Source: Tateyamaria omphalii
Lineage (GTDB): Bacteria > Pseudomonadota > Alphaproteobacteria > Rhodobacterales > Rhodobacteraceae
NCBI RefSeq assembly: GCF_001969365.1
Contig: NZ_CP019312.1
Location: 2,356,001 to 2,420,000, forward strand
Direction of reading: 5' to 3'
DNA: 64,000 nt
The notes below the pieces were generated by a model, which did no database searches, had not been told where the DNA came from, and saw only the letters and a list, made by a program, of their open reading frames with translations. Every line of letters begins with the position of its first letter. Position 1 is the stretch's first letter. The translations under genes and the position numbers were made by a program. Below, in pieces: positions 55,149 through 63,221 of the stretch.

Positions 55149-56425
55149 TGGACCTGCTTCTCAAAAACGCCAAACTGCTTGATCCCGAAGGAAGCGTGAC
55201 GACCGGCGCGCTGGCTGTCGCAGACGGACGGATCAGTGCGATCATCACCGATGACAGCCCATTGCCAGAGGCCGCACAGGTCATCGACTGCAACCGCAAG
55301 CACCTCGCCCCCGGCATCGTCGACATCGGGGTCAACGTCTGCGAGCCCGGTGAGCGGCACAAGGAAAGCTTCGGCTCGGCGGGCCTCGCGGCGGCGGCGG
55401 GCGGGGTCACGACCATGGTCACCCGCCCTGACACCGACCCCGCCATCGACAACCCCGAGACGCTTGAATTCGTGATCCGCCGCGCGCGCGAGGCGGCCCC
55501 CGTGAATGTCCTGCCCATGGCGGCCCTGACCAAGGGGCGGCAAGGGCGCGAGATGACCGAGATCGGCTTCCTGCTCGACGCGGGCGCCGTGGCCTTCACC
55601 GATTGCGACCGGGTGGTGACCGACAGCAAGGTCTTTGCACGTGCGCTGTCCTATGCCCGCTCTCTCGGCGCGCTGGTGCTGGGGCATCCGCAGGATCCGG
55701 GCCTGAGTTCCGGGGCCGCCGCCACCGCGGGCAAGTTCGCCTCGCTCCGCGGCCTTCCAGCGGTGTCGCCCATGGCCGAGCGGATGGGGCTGGATCGGGA
55801 CATCGCGATGGTCGAGATGACGGGCGCGCGCTATCACGCCGACCAGATCACCGCCGCACGCGCCCTGCCCCCGCTGGAGCGGGCCAAGGGCAACGGGTTC
55901 GACATCACCGCGGGCACCTCGATCCACCACCTGACGCTGAATGCGCTGGACGTGGCGGACTACCGCACCTTCTTCAAGATCAAGCCCCCGCTCAGGGACG
56001 AGGAGGACCGGATCGCCATCGCCGAGGCGGTCCAGTCGGGCCTGATCGACATCATCAGTTCCATGCACACCCCCCAGGACGAGGAGAGCAAGCGGCTGCC
56101 CTTCGAGGCGGCGGCGTCGGGGGCCGTGGCGCTGGAGACGCTGCTGCCTGCAGCGATGCGCCTTTTCCATGCCAACCTGATTGACCTGCCGACGCTGTGG
56201 CGGGCGATGTCGCTGAACCCGGCCAGGAGGCTGGGTTTGGATTGTGGACGTATGACGGCCGGCGCCCCTGCTGACCTGGTCCTTTTCGACCCCCACGCAC
56301 CCTTTGTGATGGACCGTGCCACACTCCAGTCGAAATCGCGCAACACCCCGTTTGACGGGGCGCGGATGCAGGGTAAGGTTTTGGAAACCTTTGTCGCTGG
56401 CCGTTCCGTTTACAAGAAAGACTAA
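55145..56425 (+). CDS. Dihydroorotase-like protein, predicted non-catalytic (PyrC'/PyrX type)
   Basis: The 426-residue amidohydrolase-fold protein aligns with dihydroorotases (LAPGIVDIGVNVCEPG, AGGVTTMVTRPDTDP, HHLTLN, NPARRLGLDCGRM). The first metal motif, normally HxH, is G62-V-N64, and the catalytic Asp of the usual TDHAPH motif is replaced (S306-M307-H308). It is therefore predicted not to hydrolyse dihydroorotate but to assemble with PyrB, like PyrC' of Pseudomonas. ATG 55145 or 55148 overlaps the preceding stop. An active pyrC should lie elsewhere. Confidence 0.87.
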   Translation: MMDLLLKNAKLLDPEGSVTTGALAVADGRISAIITDDSPLPEAAQVIDCNRKHLAPGIVDIGVNVCEPGERHKESFGSAGLAAAAGGVTTMVTRPDTDPAIDNPETLEFVIRRAREAAPVNVLPMAALTKGRQGREMTEIGFLLDAGAVAFTDCDRVVTDSKVFARALSYARSLGALVLGHPQDPGLSSGAAATAGKFASLRGLPAVSPMAERMGLDRDIAMVEMTGARYHADQITAARALPPLERAKGNGFDITAGTSIHHLTLNALDVADYRTFFKIKPPLRDEEDRIAIAEAVQSGLIDIISSMHTPQDEESKRLPFEAAASGAVALETLLPAAMRLFHANLIDLPTLWRAMSLNPARRLGLDCGRMTAGAPADLVLFDPHAPFVMDRATLQSKSRNTPFDGARMQGKVLETFVAGRSVYKKD

Positions 56426-57040
56426 ATGCCCCTGATCGAAAGCACCCTTGCCGCGCTCGCCTTGTGGGCCGTGATCGGCTATCTTCTCGGCTCCATACCC
56501 TTCGGTATGGTTCTGGCCCGCGCCATGAACCTCGGCAACCTGCGCGAGATCGGGTCGGGCAATATCGGCGCCACCAACGTGCTGCGCACGGGCAACAAGA
56601 CCGCCGCGGCCCTCACGCTGCTACTGGATGCTGGCAAGGGAGCGGCGGCGCTGCTGCTGGCGCGCTTTGTGACCGGGCACGAGGATGCGGCGCAACTTGC
56701 TGGGCTGGCTGCGATGCTGGGGCATTGCTACCCCATCTGGCTGGGCTTCAAGGGTGGCAAGGGTGTCGCGACATTCCTCGGCCTGCTGTTTGCGCTGCAC
56801 TGGCCGGTGGGCATCGGCGCGTGCATCGCCTGGCTGGTGGGCGCGGGCCTGTCGCGCATCTCGTCCATGGGGGCGATCGTGGCGGCAGCGGCGTCGACCT
56901 TTCTGATGATGGGGTTGGGCGCACCCAACGCCCTGATATTGGGCGTTATTCTGACGCTGCTTGTGTTCTGGCGCCACCGCGCAAACATGCGGCGGATCAA
57001 GGCCGGGACCGAGCCAAAAATTGGCGAGACATCAACGTGA
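56426..57040 (+). CDS. plsY: Glycerol-3-phosphate 1-O-acyltransferase PlsY
   Basis: The 204-residue membrane protein has LLGSIPFGMVLARAMN, REIGSGNIGATNVLRTG and FKGGKGVATFLG, the three PlsY active-site blocks. It uses acyl-phosphate to form lysophosphatidic acid. It begins immediately after the dihydroorotase-like stop, so it is part of the pyr operon. Confidence 0.94.
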   Translation: MPLIESTLAALALWAVIGYLLGSIPFGMVLARAMNLGNLREIGSGNIGATNVLRTGNKTAAALTLLLDAGKGAAALLLARFVTGHEDAAQLAGLAAMLGHCYPIWLGFKGGKGVATFLGLLFALHWPVGIGACIAWLVGAGLSRISSMGAIVAAAASTFLMMGLGAPNALILGVILTLLVFWRHRANMRRIKAGTEPKIGETST

Positions 57041-57082
57041 CCGACATGGGCCGCTGCGCCGGGACGGCACACCCGACAGGTC

Positions 57083-57337
57083 ATGTCGACCTTTGAGACC
57101 GCGCTTGGGGCGCTGCCCTGTGGCACCTTTCAGGGCACCGCGCATGGCCGACGCTATGTCGTGACCAAGAGCCGGTTCGCCGGGGACAAGTCAATAAAGC
57201 TGGTGGCCGAGGAACTGGGTGGTGCGGACTACATCAGCCTGAACTGGTATGCGCTGGCGTCCGGCGGCCGCCTCAAACCATGCGAGATGCCAGAGGCGAA
57301 GGTGCGGGAATTTGTGGTCGATCTGGTGGTCGACTGA
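57083..57337 (+). CDS. Small conserved hypothetical protein
   Basis: The 84-residue protein reads FETALGALPCGTFQGTAHGRRYVVTKSRFAGDKSIKLVAEELGGADYISLNWYALASGGRLKPCEMP. It looks like a compact alpha-beta fold with a conserved-looking Gly/Lys block. It follows plsY by 42 bp. I recognise no family with known function. Confidence 0.6.
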   Translation: MSTFETALGALPCGTFQGTAHGRRYVVTKSRFAGDKSIKLVAEELGGADYISLNWYALASGGRLKPCEMPEAKVREFVVDLVVD

Positions 57338-57443
57338 AGCACCCGAGGTGAGGTCCGTGATCTGATGTCGCGGGCCGACGGTGCGCACGCGGAACGAAGC
57401 GGACACAGTTGTTCCGCGCGCCGCACCCGGCTAGGTTTCCAAC

Positions 57444-58028
57444 ATGCTTATCAAACGCGCCATTCTCGAAAGAATTGCGAGTGGAGACATCGACCTCGCG
57501 TTCAGGCGGTGGACGCGGCCGACTGTCAAGCCGGGCAGTCAATTGCGTACGGCGGTCGGGGAACTGGCGATTGACGCGGTCTGTGATGTTTCGGTGAGTT
57601 CCATAACAGACGAAGATGCGCGTCGGGCCGGGTATGATGATATTCGAGACCTGAAAGCTGAATTGTCGCAACGGTCAGAGGGTGACGTGTTCAGGATCGC
57701 GTTGCGATATCAGGGGGATGATCGAAGAAAGACGCTTGCCAAGGATGATGGCATCTCTGATGCGGAATGCGCCGAGATCGTCAGAAGGATCAAGCGGATT
57801 GGCAAGGCGGCACCGGTTCAGGACCTGTCGTTGACGGTCCTGAATTGGATCGCGCAATCGCCGGACAGGCGGGCGCAAGACCTTGCCGATCACATCGGAA
57901 TGGAACGGCAGAAACTCAAAATCCATATCCGCAAGCTCAAGGAACTGGGGCTGACCGAAAGCCGGCAAACTGGTTATAGACTGTCGGCCCGTGGTCGGCG
58001 TGTGCTCAATTTCGCGAGGACGAGATGA
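57444..58028 (+). CDS. ASCH-like domain fused to a winged-helix domain
   Basis: The 194-residue protein has an N-terminal part (ILERIASGDIDLAFRRWTRPTVKPGSQLRTAVGELAIDAV, DEDARRAGYDDIRDLKAEL) with the order of an ASCH/PUA-like RNA-binding domain. A C-terminal helix-turn-helix follows (SPDRRAQDLADHIGMERQKLKIHIRKLKELGLTESRQTGYRLSARG). The combination suggests a nucleic-acid-responsive regulator (inference). Base composition is lower in G+C than in the flanking genes. No operon partner is evident. Confidence 0.65.
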   Translation: MLIKRAILERIASGDIDLAFRRWTRPTVKPGSQLRTAVGELAIDAVCDVSVSSITDEDARRAGYDDIRDLKAELSQRSEGDVFRIALRYQGDDRRKTLAKDDGISDAECAEIVRRIKRIGKAAPVQDLSLTVLNWIAQSPDRRAQDLADHIGMERQKLKIHIRKLKELGLTESRQTGYRLSARGRRVLNFARTR

Positions 58029-58099
58029 ACCGCCGAAATGTCGGGGATGGGCTTTGAAGCGGGCGTTTCCGCGTGGTCGCACCGCGGCGTCCCCGGTTT

Positions 58100-58124
58100 G
58101 GTGCGCACTGAATGCGCACCCTAC
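58100..58124. repeat. REP-like palindrome (GTAGGGTGCGC type), copy B
   Basis: GGTGCGCA-CTGAA-TGCGCACC-CTAC has an 8-bp stem. On the minus strand it begins GTAGGGTG, as does copy A at 17111-17133. The surrounding 58029-58210 gap holds no gene I can support. Confidence 0.55.
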
Positions 58125-58210
58125 GTCGGCTTTCGGCAATCGCCAGATGCAAATCCCGGCGGTCAAATGAGGCCATGGACCACACGGTTCCGGCGGCCTA
58201 GGCTTCCGCC

Positions 58211-58834
58211 ATGACCGACATCAGCCTCTCCCTCATCCTGCTTGCGGCCCTGTTGGCCAGTGCCAGCCCCGGCCCTGCCACGTTGACCATCGCGGGCACG
58301 TCCATGGCGTCCGGGCGCCGGTCTGGTCTGGCCGTGGCATCCGGGGTGACCACGGGGTCGTTCATGTGGTCCGTCTCTGCCGCGTTCGGTCTGGGCGCCA
58401 TCATGCTGGCCAATTCGTGGCTGTTCGAGATCGTGCGTTATGCCGGGGCCGCCTATCTGGGGTGGCTGGCCATCAGGTCGGCGCGCTCGGCATGGCTGGG
58501 TGCTGCGCTCAAGGTGCCGCCGGTCACGGAGCGGTCGGTGCGGGGGCAGTATGCAAAGGGTCTTGCCCTGCACCTGACCAATCCCAAGGCGATCCTGTTC
58601 TTTGGTGCGCTTTATTCCGTGGGTGTGCCGCCCGGCACGCCGGTCACGGCGCTGGTCACCATCATTCTGGCCGTGGGGGCGCTGAGTTTTACTGTCTTTC
58701 ACGGCTATGCGCTGATCTTTTCCAGCGCGCCGATGACCCGCGCCTATGCCCGTGCGAAGCGCGGCTTCGAGGTGGTCTTTGCCCTGTTCTTTGGCGCGGC
58801 TGCGCTGAGGATCTTGACGGCGCGGCTGGTCTGA
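58211..58834 (+). CDS. LysE family translocator
   Basis: The 207-residue membrane protein has LASASPGPATLTIAGTSMASGRRSGLAVASGVTTGS and GLALHLTNPKAILFFGALYSVGV, the LysE/RhtB hallmarks, with six predicted helices. It is distinct from the LysE at 51.7 kb. It is convergent with the FAD oxidoreductase gene. Confidence 0.87.
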   Translation: MTDISLSLILLAALLASASPGPATLTIAGTSMASGRRSGLAVASGVTTGSFMWSVSAAFGLGAIMLANSWLFEIVRYAGAAYLGWLAIRSARSAWLGAALKVPPVTERSVRGQYAKGLALHLTNPKAILFFGALYSVGVPPGTPVTALVTIILAVGALSFTVFHGYALIFSSAPMTRAYARAKRGFEVVFALFFGAAALRILTARLV

Positions 58835-58853
58835 GCGGGATGCGCCAGCGGCG

Positions 58854-60194
58854 TCACAGCTCGGCACCCGCCTTGCGTTCCTGCCATCTGAGAAAGGCGT
58901 TGGCCGCCGGCTTGGCCAGCACAGTGGGCGGCAGCCGTGTCGGATCCGGTGCGGCCAGCGCCCGGTCGAGGCGCTCTGACCGCGTGCCTGTGGCCAGTTC
59001 TGCGGCCAGCATACCCGACAGGGTGCCGCGCGCCGTGCCCAGCCCATTCTGACAGCAGGCGGCATACAGGCCGTCATCCAGCGCGCGCACCACGCTGACA
59101 TTGTTCCGGCTGAGGCACAGGCGCCCGCCCCAGCGGTACTGCATATCGACCTCCGGCAGCATCGGGAAGCGGGCGCGGAAGGCGCGGTCGTGGTCGCGCG
59201 CGACGCGGGCGATCCGGCGGTCGCTGACCTGCATGGCCGGGTCGAAAGTGAAGCGGTTGCGCACGATGATCCGGTCGCCCCCCGGCCCCGGTATCCGCCG
59301 CACGGTCGTGCCCATCGGGTCCGCCGGGGTGAGCCCCCAGACCGCCTGCCCCCCCAGCGCCGCATTTTCCCGCGCCGTCAGCGGCCGCGTCATGGAGGCG
59401 TAGGTGAAGACGTGCATGAGGCGGTTTCTGAGGTAGCCAAAGCTGTTGAGATGCCCGTTGACGGCCAGGATGACCTTGGGTGCCGTAACGGATCCGCCGG
59501 GTGTCGTCGCCGTCCAGCCGCCGGTGCGGTCGAGCGTGGTCACGGGGCTGTTTTCGAAGATCTGGACGCGGTTCGACGCAAGGCCCCGCGCCACGCCGCG
59601 CACGAAGGCAGCGGGTTGGATCATGGCCGTGCCCGCGGTGAAAAGACCGCTGCGGTAGTAGTCGGTTCCGGTGAGGGCAGCCATGTCGGCCCGATCGAGC
59701 CAGGTGTGGTCCTCGCCCATGGCAGAGAGGTGCGCGGCGTGGTCGCGGTTGTGCGCGTCCCCCTTGTCCGTGGCCGCCGCGTTGACCTTGCCGCTTTGGC
59801 AAAACACCTCTGGCCCGAGGCCGAAATCGGCGGCCATGCGGGCCGCAAAGCGGATCGCGTGACGGTTGTCGGCGGTCAGCGTCCTGTCCGCCGCAAGCGT
59901 GCCGCCGTAATCTGCCGAAGACAGGTCGTGCGGCAGGTCGATCATGAAGCCGGAGTTGCGCCCGGCGGGCCCTTCGGCAACCCGGCGCGCGTCCAGCACG
60001 ACAATGCGGTCGCTGGGGCACAGCAGGGACAGGCGCCGGGCGGCGGCAAGACCGGCAAAGCCTGCGCCGATGACCAGCCAGTCGGAGATGGTGTTGCCTG
60101 CCAGCGGGCGCGCTGGCTCTGCCGGGGGCAAGAGGGTGTTCCAGGCGGCCGGACCGGGATCCACGGGCAGCTGGCTGACCTTGATCGCGGCCAT
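58854..60194 (-). CDS. FAD-dependent amine/amino-acid oxidoreductase (DAO family, PuuB-like)
   Basis: The 446-residue protein has a Rossmann FAD motif WLVIGAGFAGLAAARRL (about 39-55), AEGPAGRNSGFMIDLP, and a C-terminal FAD block YRWGGRLCLSRNNVSVV ... YAACCQNGLGTARGTLSG. This is the layout of DadA/PuuB/sarcosine-type oxidases. It would oxidise a C-N bond of an amino acid or amine. It is the last gene of the MttB operon, one base after that gene. Confidence 0.87.
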   Translation of the reverse strand: MAAIKVSQLPVDPGPAAWNTLLPPAEPARPLAGNTISDWLVIGAGFAGLAAARRLSLLCPSDRIVVLDARRVAEGPAGRNSGFMIDLPHDLSSADYGGTLAADRTLTADNRHAIRFAARMAADFGLGPEVFCQSGKVNAAATDKGDAHNRDHAAHLSAMGEDHTWLDRADMAALTGTDYYRSGLFTAGTAMIQPAAFVRGVARGLASNRVQIFENSPVTTLDRTGGWTATTPGGSVTAPKVILAVNGHLNSFGYLRNRLMHVFTYASMTRPLTARENAALGGQAVWGLTPADPMGTTVRRIPGPGGDRIIVRNRFTFDPAMQVSDRRIARVARDHDRAFRARFPMLPEVDMQYRWGGRLCLSRNNVSVVRALDDGLYAACCQNGLGTARGTLSGMLAAELATGTRSERLDRALAAPDPTRLPPTVLAKPAANAFLRWQERKAGAEL

Positions 60195-60195
60195 G

Positions 60196-61746
60196 TCAGT
60201 GATCCTGGTTCAGCGCATCGGCGGCCGGGATCTCGCGTTCCCGGCGGGCGATATAGTCGCGCAGCGCCTCGTCCACTCCGGCGTCCAGCCTGGGTTCCTC
60301 GTAGTCGTTCAACAGGTCGCGGACGCGGGTGAGCGCGCGTTCGTTGATCTCGACCGCGCCGTCGGCCTGCCATTGTTCGATGGCGTTGTTGTCGAACAGC
60401 TCGGGCATGAAAAACGCCCTCTGGAAGTTCTCCAGCGTGTGGGGGTGTCCCAGGTAATGGCCGCCGGGGCCCACATCGCGAACGGCCTGCAACGCCTCGT
60501 CAAAATCGTCCCAGTTCACACCGGACATCATGCGGTGGCCCATAGCGCATTGTTCGGCATCCACCACGAACTTGGCCATGGAACAGTGCATGCCCGCCTC
60601 GTTCCAGCCTGCGGAGTGCCAGATATAGTTCGCCCCCGACATCAGGACGGCCATCATGGTCGCGGCGCTTTCATAGCCTGCCTGCGCGTCAAAGGTCTTG
60701 GCCCCGCCCAGCGTGTTCGATGTCCGCCACGGCACGTCGTAATACCGTGCCATCTGGCCGATCATCATGTTCATCAGGCTGATTTCCGGTGTGCCTGCCA
60801 TCGGCGCACCAGATTTCATTGATACGGTGGACAGGTAATGGCCATAGATCGCGGGCGTCCCTTTCTGGATCACCTGCGTATAGGCCAGCGCGCTCAGCGC
60901 CTCGGCATTGAGTTGCGCCACCGACGGGGCCACGCCCGCAGGCGTGTTCGCCCCGCCCAGCACAAAGGGCGAGCAAAGCACAGGCTGTCGGTACCGGGCA
61001 AAGGCGCGCATCGCGCCCAGCATCGTCTCATCCCAGACAAGGGGGGAATTGCCGTTGCAGTTGCCGGTCACGACCGGGTTCTGCAGCATGAACTCCTTGC
61101 CAAACAGGATCGCGCACATCTCCATCACGTCTTCGGCGTTCTTGGGGCTTGTGGTCATGCCCATGAACGTCTTGTCGGAGTATTTCATCGACGAATAGGT
61201 GATGCGCAGATGCCGTTGGCTGATCGGGTGATCATAGGGTTCGACAATGTGGTGCGCGGTCGAGTGCATCGCGGGCAGCATGTGGCTGAGCTTGTGAAAA
61301 TCGGCCAGATCCCTGAGCGTCGGATTGCGGCGCGCATCATCGACATCGCGCAGATAGGGCGCACCGGTCATCGGCACAAAGATCGAATGATCCTCGCCAA
61401 AGGGCAGGTTGTTCGCCGGATTGCGCGCCACATAGGTAAAGCGCGATGGGATCGACGCGATCAGCGCGCGGACAAGGCCGCGGTCCAGATGCACCGTTTC
61501 ACCGCGCACGTCCGCCCCGGCCCGTTTCCAATCCGCGAGCGCGATGGGGTCGCGAAACATCACGCCCACATCCTCGAGGATCCCCATCGAGGCATCGTCG
61601 ATCCGCGCAACCTGCTCGGCGGTCATCGGCTCCACCAGCGGCAGGCCGTGTTTCAGGGCGGGCAGCATCGTGATGTCGCGGCTTTGCCTTATCGCTTTGC
61701 GCGCACCGCGTCCCCGGCGGGTGCGTCCGACGGCGTCAACACTCAT
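60196..61746 (-). CDS. Trimethylamine methyltransferase (MttB) family protein, non-pyrrolysine
   Basis: The 516-residue protein matches COG5598/MttB over its length: ILEDVGVMFRDPIAL, GAPYLRDVDDARRNPTLRDL, NPVVTGNCNGNSPLVWDE, GGANTPAGVAPSVAQLNAEALSAL, and GGHYLGHPHTLENFQRAFF. The reading frame has no in-frame amber codon, so it lacks pyrrolysine and belongs with the glycine-betaine/proline-betaine methyltransferase type (MtgB, MtpB). It should demethylate a quaternary amine onto a corrinoid protein. No corrinoid protein is in the window. The start overlaps the ALDH stop. Confidence 0.9.
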   Translation of the reverse strand: MSVDAVGRTRRGRGARKAIRQSRDITMLPALKHGLPLVEPMTAEQVARIDDASMGILEDVGVMFRDPIALADWKRAGADVRGETVHLDRGLVRALIASIPSRFTYVARNPANNLPFGEDHSIFVPMTGAPYLRDVDDARRNPTLRDLADFHKLSHMLPAMHSTAHHIVEPYDHPISQRHLRITYSSMKYSDKTFMGMTTSPKNAEDVMEMCAILFGKEFMLQNPVVTGNCNGNSPLVWDETMLGAMRAFARYRQPVLCSPFVLGGANTPAGVAPSVAQLNAEALSALAYTQVIQKGTPAIYGHYLSTVSMKSGAPMAGTPEISLMNMMIGQMARYYDVPWRTSNTLGGAKTFDAQAGYESAATMMAVLMSGANYIWHSAGWNEAGMHCSMAKFVVDAEQCAMGHRMMSGVNWDDFDEALQAVRDVGPGGHYLGHPHTLENFQRAFFMPELFDNNAIEQWQADGAVEINERALTRVRDLLNDYEEPRLDAGVDEALRDYIARREREIPAADALNQDH

Positions 61747-63221
61747 CCGATATTGTCCCCCTCGGCCGGATCGGTCAGGTCAATCCAGATGGTCTTGAGT
61801 TCGGTGAACTGATCATGGGCATGGATCCCGTTGTCGCGCCCGCCAAAGCCGGATTGCTTGTAACCGCCGAAGGGTGTCGAGATATCGCCCTCGCCGTAGC
61901 AATTGACCGTCACGGTGCCCGCCGCGATGTCACGGGCCGCGCGGATGGCGCGGCGTGTGCTCGCTGTAAACACGCTGGCGGCCAGGCCATAGTCGGTGTC
62001 GTTGGCCACCGCGATGGCTTCGTCATTGCTGGCTACTTCGATGACGCAGAGCACCGGGCCAAAGATTTCGTCTCGCGCGCGCGCATCCCTGGCGTCCACC
62101 TCGATCACGCGGGGCGGGACAAAAGGCCCGTCGTCGCTGTCCGTCTCACCCAGATAGCTGCGCACCTTTCGGCAGTGTTCGGCGTCGATCAGGGCACCGA
62201 TATGGTTGGCCGGATCCAGCGGATCGCCCAGCTTCCAATCGCGCAGCCGCGCGTGGATGCGGTCCATCAGGGGTGCTTTGACATCCTTGTGTACGATCAG
62301 CCGCGCGGTGGCGGAACAGTTCTGGCCCGCGTTCCAGAAGGCCGCATTGACCACATGTTCGGCGACATGATCCAGGTTTTCGGCATCGTCGAAGACGACC
62401 GCCGGGTTCTTGCCGCCACATTCCAGAACGACCTTTTTCAGATTGCTGTCGGCGGCGTAGCGCAGGAAGCGTTTGCCGGTCTCGGTCGAGCCCGTGAAGC
62501 TGACCATGTCCACATCCATGTGCCGTCCAAGTGGCTCGCCCACCGATGGTCCGTCGCCGGGCAGCACCTGCAAGACACCGCGCGGCACGCCCGCCTCATG
62601 CGCCAGTTCCGCGACCCGCAGCGCGGTCATCGACGTTTGTTCAGCCGGTTTCACGATCACCGAACAGCCTGCCGCCAGCGCCGGTCCGATCTTCCACGCC
62701 AGCATCATCAGGGGGAAGTTCCAGGGCAGCACCGCGGCGACCACCCCAATCGGTTCGCGCACGATCAGGGACAAAGCATCGTCGCCGGTGGGCCCCGCCT
62801 GGTCATAGATCTTGTCCACCGCCTCTGCGTGCCACTTGATGCAATGGATCGTTTCCGGCACGTCGATGATTTCGCAGTCGCGGATCGGCTTGCCGCTTTC
62901 GAGGCTTTCCATGACCGCCAGTTCGCGACGGTTGCGGGTGATCAGCTTGCACAGGCGGATCAACGTGTCCTTGCGGTCCGACGGGTGCAGCTTGGCCCAG
63001 TGCCCTTGCGCAAATGCCCCGCGCGCCTTTTCCACCGCCAGATCGACATCGTCGGCATTGCACCCGGTGATCTGTGCCAATTCCTGCCCCGTTGCGGGGT
63101 TGATGGTGGCAAAGGGCGCGCCACGTCCGGGCCGATACGCGCCGTCGATGAAGGCGGTGCGCGGAAAATCCATCTCCTGCGCCAGGGCCAGATACTCGGC
63201 GTGGGTCAGCAGGTCGCTCAT
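61743..63221 (-). CDS. Aldehyde dehydrogenase (PuuC-like)
   Basis: The 492-residue NAD(P)-dependent ALDH has PWNFPLMMLAWKIGPALAAG, FTGSTETGKRFL, the catalytic Glu in VLECGGKNPAVVF, nucleophile Cys in NAGQNCSATARL, and EIFGPVLCV. The terminal YKQSGFGGRDNGIHAHDQFTELKTIWI closely resembles PuuC (gamma-glutamyl-aminobutyraldehyde dehydrogenase). It would oxidise an aldehyde from the oxidase or lyase step of the pathway. It overlaps its neighbours by four bases on each side. Confidence 0.9.
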   Translation of the reverse strand: MSDLLTHAEYLALAQEMDFPRTAFIDGAYRPGRGAPFATINPATGQELAQITGCNADDVDLAVEKARGAFAQGHWAKLHPSDRKDTLIRLCKLITRNRRELAVMESLESGKPIRDCEIIDVPETIHCIKWHAEAVDKIYDQAGPTGDDALSLIVREPIGVVAAVLPWNFPLMMLAWKIGPALAAGCSVIVKPAEQTSMTALRVAELAHEAGVPRGVLQVLPGDGPSVGEPLGRHMDVDMVSFTGSTETGKRFLRYAADSNLKKVVLECGGKNPAVVFDDAENLDHVAEHVVNAAFWNAGQNCSATARLIVHKDVKAPLMDRIHARLRDWKLGDPLDPANHIGALIDAEHCRKVRSYLGETDSDDGPFVPPRVIEVDARDARARDEIFGPVLCVIEVASNDEAIAVANDTDYGLAASVFTASTRRAIRAARDIAAGTVTVNCYGEGDISTPFGGYKQSGFGGRDNGIHAHDQFTELKTIWIDLTDPAEGDNIG

